Shown: one piece after another, positions 63,918-64,000 of the stretch
How positions within the stretch are numbered: the stretch's first letter is position 1
Layout: every line of letters begins with the position of its first letter
Assembly: GCF_017312485.1 (NCBI RefSeq)
Contig: NZ_BMBA01000007.1
Location: 141,368 to 205,367, forward strand
DNA from: Clostridium zeae
GTDB lineage: Bacteria; Bacillota; Clostridia; Clostridiales; Clostridiaceae
Length of the DNA: 64,000 nt
Direction of reading: 5' to 3'
Notes under the pieces: generated by a model
Seen by the model: only the letters and a program-made list of their open reading frames with translations
Databases searched by the model: none
What the model was told of the DNA's origin: nothing
Program-made: the position numbers and the translations under genes

Positions 63918-64000
63918 GTGGATAATAATAGTTTAGCACATAGCAAATGGAACTGTAAATATCACATAGTTTTTGCGCCAAAGTATAGAAGACAAATAAT
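63918..64000 (+). CDS. tnpA: IS200 transposase TnpA, partial (3' end outside window)
   Basis: GTG 63918 lies 10 bases after AGGAGG (63902-63907). The visible 27 codons begin VDNNSLAHSKWNCKYHIVF and continue APKYRRQII, the conserved N-terminus of IS200-type Y1 transposases; the His/Tyr catalytic residues lie beyond the edge. The enzyme cuts and rejoins single-stranded DNA at hairpin ends. Whether the element is intact cannot be judged. Confidence 0.88.
   Translation, partial: MDNNSLAHSKWNCKYHIVFAPKYRRQI

Larger units (their letters stand above)
63796..64000 (+). mobile_element. IS200/IS605-family element, left end, cut by window edge
   Basis: A subterminal hairpin, ACCACATG (63796-63803) with CATGTGGT (63809-63816), precedes a leader and the tnpA start, as in IS200 elements that transpose as single strands through hairpin recognition. 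The exact left boundary is not determined. Confidence 0.75.

Noticed and set aside
1..64000. CRISPR arrays, tRNA and rRNA genes
   Set aside because: No regularly spaced direct repeats with unique spacers, and no cloverleaf or rRNA-like sequences were recognised while reading the gaps.

Overview
The window is AT-rich DNA with strong AGGAGG-type ribosome binding sites, frequent TTG/GTG starts and Bacillota-type gene families (LMW-PTP ArsC, YesM/YesN, lipoprotein sugar-binding proteins, GH66 dextranases). It is most likely from a saccharolytic Clostridium sensu stricto; I cannot name the species. No rRNA, tRNA, CRISPR array or prophage was recognised. Most genes lie on the + strand; only an AraC regulator, a TetR regulator, a DUF2207 protein and a GH5 cellulase lie on the - strand.

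Layout. 1-9.8 kb: mixed housekeeping genes (the end of a CPBP protease, a DUF5692-like membrane protein, hypB / large Fe-S flavoprotein / hypA, a cis-prenyltransferase, an S41 protease, a lone replisome-organizer-like protein). 9.9-17.7 kb: an arsenic island, with arsC, a palindromic operator, arsR, arsD, arsA and acr3, then nhaA behind a structured leader, then a marR / methyltransferase / GNAT operon bounded by two almost identical terminators. 17.7-34.2 kb: a complete locus for alpha-1,6-glucan (dextran) use, with an AraC regulator, an ABC importer without its own ATPase, three GH66 enzymes (one anchored or secreted, one cytoplasmic, one secreted with the CBM35 layout of cycloisomaltooligosaccharide glucanotransferases), a GH13 oligo-1,6-glucosidase and a secreted GH15 glucodextranase. 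34.4-40.6 kb: two efflux units with local regulators (TetR/MMPL and PadR/MFS). 40.7-51 kb: a DUF2207 protein, a chemoreceptor, two OmpR-type two-component systems and two small membrane proteins between them. 51-63.7 kb: a plant-polysaccharide region with a GH5 endoglucanase, an RbsABC/XylFGH-type importer, a GH43 beta-xylosidase, a sugar-binding protein / YesM / YesN sensing unit and aldose 1-epimerase. The right edge cuts an IS200-type element.

How the genes work together. In the dextran locus, secreted GH66 and GH15 enzymes should turn dextran into isomaltooligosaccharides, cyclic isomaltooligosaccharides and glucose. The importer brings oligosaccharides in. The cytoplasmic GH66 and the GH13 enzyme, whose catalytic numbering (D199/E256/D329 with Val200) fits alpha-1,6 specificity, finish the breakdown. 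In the arsenic island, arsenate is reduced by ArsC, arsenite is passed by ArsD to ArsA and expelled through Acr3.

The least ordinary signal is non-coding. I see at least three families of dispersed palindromic repeats between genes. Family A elements (80-100 bp) have terminal arms that differ between copies but keep pairing through compensatory changes, and three copies divide the dextran operon. Family B is a 196-bp element with ~65-bp inverted arms, plus solo half copies elsewhere. Family C consists of two ~57-bp palindromes.
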